This document shows positions 63,034 through 64,000 of a stretch of 64,000 bases of DNA, piece after piece. Made by a program: the position numbers and the translations under genes. The stretch is taken from NCBI RefSeq assembly GCF_031143425.1, contig NW_027149993.1, forward strand, positions 62,001 through 126,000. Direction: 5' to 3'. This stretch comes from Pleurodeles waltl (Eukaryota > Chordata > Amphibia > Caudata > Salamandridae). Position 1 is the stretch's first letter, and every line of letters begins with the position of its first letter. Under the pieces are notes generated by a model, which saw only the letters and a program-made list of their open reading frames with translations, did not search any database and was not told the origin of the DNA.

Positions 63034-64000
63034 ATGACGGCTCCCGTGAGCCTCTTGCTGACGAGCACTGGCGATGCACCTGTGCGCCTAGTGAGTGGTA
63101 CAAAAACCTGTGAAGACGTTTGGCGCCATTTCAAGCGACCCCTTCAGTTACATACGCTCCCTGCTGATGACGGCCGAAAGCTAGAAACACGTGTCCAGAG
63201 ATACGGCACTCGCTGCACCTACCTTAGGTGAAAGACTTTCTACAGCGATACGGCACTTGCTGCACCTACTTAGGGTGAATAATTTTAAAAAAAATTCTCG
63301 CTATTTATATTTAAATTACTGCATTTACCATGATGCCTTGGGGATATTTTCCGCTTGAATGCAAGGCAGTGTGCTCCCTTTTTCTTTTTGGATGTCTAAA
63401 TGACGGTTCCCGTGAGAATCTTGCTGACGAGCACTTGCGATGCACCTGTGCGCCTACTGAGTGGTACAAAAACCTGTGAAGACGTTTGGCGGCATTTCAA
63501 GCGACCCCTTCAGTTACATACGCTCACTGCTGATGACGGCCAAAAGCCAGAAACACGTGTCCAGAGATTCGGCACTCGCTGCACCTACCTTAGGTGAAAG
63601 TCTTTCTACAGCGATACGGCACTTGCTGCACCTACTTAGGGTGAATAATTTTGTTTTAAATTCTCGCTATTTATATTTAAATGACTGCATTTACCATGAT
63701 GCCTTGGGGCTATTTTCCGCTTGAACACAAGGCAGTGTGCTCCCTTTTTGTTTTTGGATGTCTAAATGACGGTTCCCGTGAGCCTCTTGCTGACGAGCAC
63801 TGGCGATGCACCTGTGCGCCTAATGAGTGGTACAAAAACCTGGGAAGACGTTTGGTGGCATTTCAAGCGACCCCTTCAGTTACATACGCTCTCTGCTGAT
63901 GACGGCCGAAAGCCAGAAACAAGTGTCTAGAGATAGGGCACTCGCTGCACCTACCTTAGTTGAAAGACTTTTTACAGCGATACGGCACTTGCTGCACCTA
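59741..64000 (+). repeat. Family 2 HOR turn 3: R1-R9, R14, R16, then a partial R5-like monomer cut by the window end
   Basis: The core is followed by R14 (63034) and R16 (63400: GAGAATCTTGC, CCAAAAGCC, GAGATTCGG). R16 occupies the position held by R15 in turn 2 and shares its start, including GGTTCCCGTGAGA and GCACTTGCG. The last 235 bp (63766-64000) are R5-like, with GCGCCTAATGAG, TTTGGTGGC and GATAGGGCAC, so the array continues to the right. Confidence 0.85.

Larger units (their letters stand above)
1..64000 (+). repeat. 366-bp satellite DNA array with higher-order structure, filling the window
   Basis: The motif ATGACGGCTCCCGTGAG, or a point variant of it, recurs every 365-367 bp from 59 to 63766. 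That gives 174 full copies with a mean spacing of about 366.1 bp, all in one orientation and without spacer. Copies differ by substitutions and one-base indels. Most are 366 bp; f and R3 types are 365 bp, and copies with the longer tract GTGCTACTTTTTTTC are 367 bp. Variants are shared between distant copies in a repeated order, which defines higher-order repeats. One consensus copy holds 18 CpG by my count, and base composition looks balanced apart from an AT-rich stretch. Long homogeneous HOR arrays are typical of eukaryotic centromeric and pericentromeric satellites; that location is inferred. I do not recognise the family. No gene, RNA gene or mobile element interrupts it. Confidence 0.97.

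Noticed and set aside
1..64000. CRISPR array (regular spacing of repeats)
   Set aside because: The repeated unit is the full 366 bp with no unique spacers between copies, far longer than CRISPR repeats. No cas-like gene is present.
1..64000. CENP-B box (NTTCGNNNNANNCGGGN) on either strand
   Set aside because: TTCG is rare in the monomer. The few cases I found (12128, 46882, 58453, 63568) do not have the following A and CGGG at the required spacing, and the reverse-strand pattern did not fit at CCCGTGAGCC. This was checked by eye, so a pattern scan is still the definitive test.
1..64000. 5S rDNA or tRNA gene tandem array
   Set aside because: A period of 366 bp would suit a 5S array, but I see no 5S internal control region, no tRNA A/B boxes in correct spacing and no cloverleaf potential.

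Overview
The whole 64 kb window is a single uninterrupted satellite DNA array. A monomer of about 366 bp is repeated head to tail, always in the same orientation: 174 complete copies, with a partial copy at each end. I see no protein-coding gene, RNA gene, transposon insertion or unique spacer anywhere. This points to a eukaryotic chromosome, most plausibly centromeric or pericentromeric heterochromatin. I do not recognise the monomer and cannot name the species. For the annotation each monomer is phased from the ATGACGGCTCCC motif (first complete one at 59). A monomer is given a letter when it shares a set of diagnostic variants with other copies.

The array has higher-order repeat (HOR) structure: the letters recur in a fixed order rather than at random. 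Family 1 (1 to about 46.9 kb) derives from a long HOR of about 26 monomers (about 9.5 kb): b-c-d-e-f-a-g-h-i-j-k-l-s-j2-k2-n2-t-u-u-j2-k3-n-o-v-w-q. No copy is intact. Each carries deletions or duplications of whole monomers, and the junctions are hybrid monomers whose 5' half is one type and 3' half another, the signature of unequal crossing-over.

At 16.2-27.2 kb a six-monomer piece (n-o-v-w-q-b/k3, 2,198 bp) has been amplified into five almost identical tandem copies. Linked point variants alternate between these copies in the order A-B-A-B-B, so a 4,396 bp double unit was itself duplicated.

From about 46.93 kb to the end a second, more divergent HOR family (family 2, types R1-R16) takes over. 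A nine-monomer core, R1 to R9, occurs three times, separated by variable linkers, so its period is 15 monomers (5,490 bp) once and 20 monomers (7,321 bp) once. Part of the linker (R10-R13) resembles the g, h, c and d types of family 1, linking the two families by descent or exchange.

Within the monomer there is a direct duplication of about 40 bp at a 47 bp offset, several short dyad symmetries, an 8 bp palindrome around CACGTG, a hypervariable A/T homopolymer tract and a pyrimidine tract. No CENP-B box was found by eye. Reading frames of 60-95 codons recur because 366 is divisible by 3; I regard them as non-genic.
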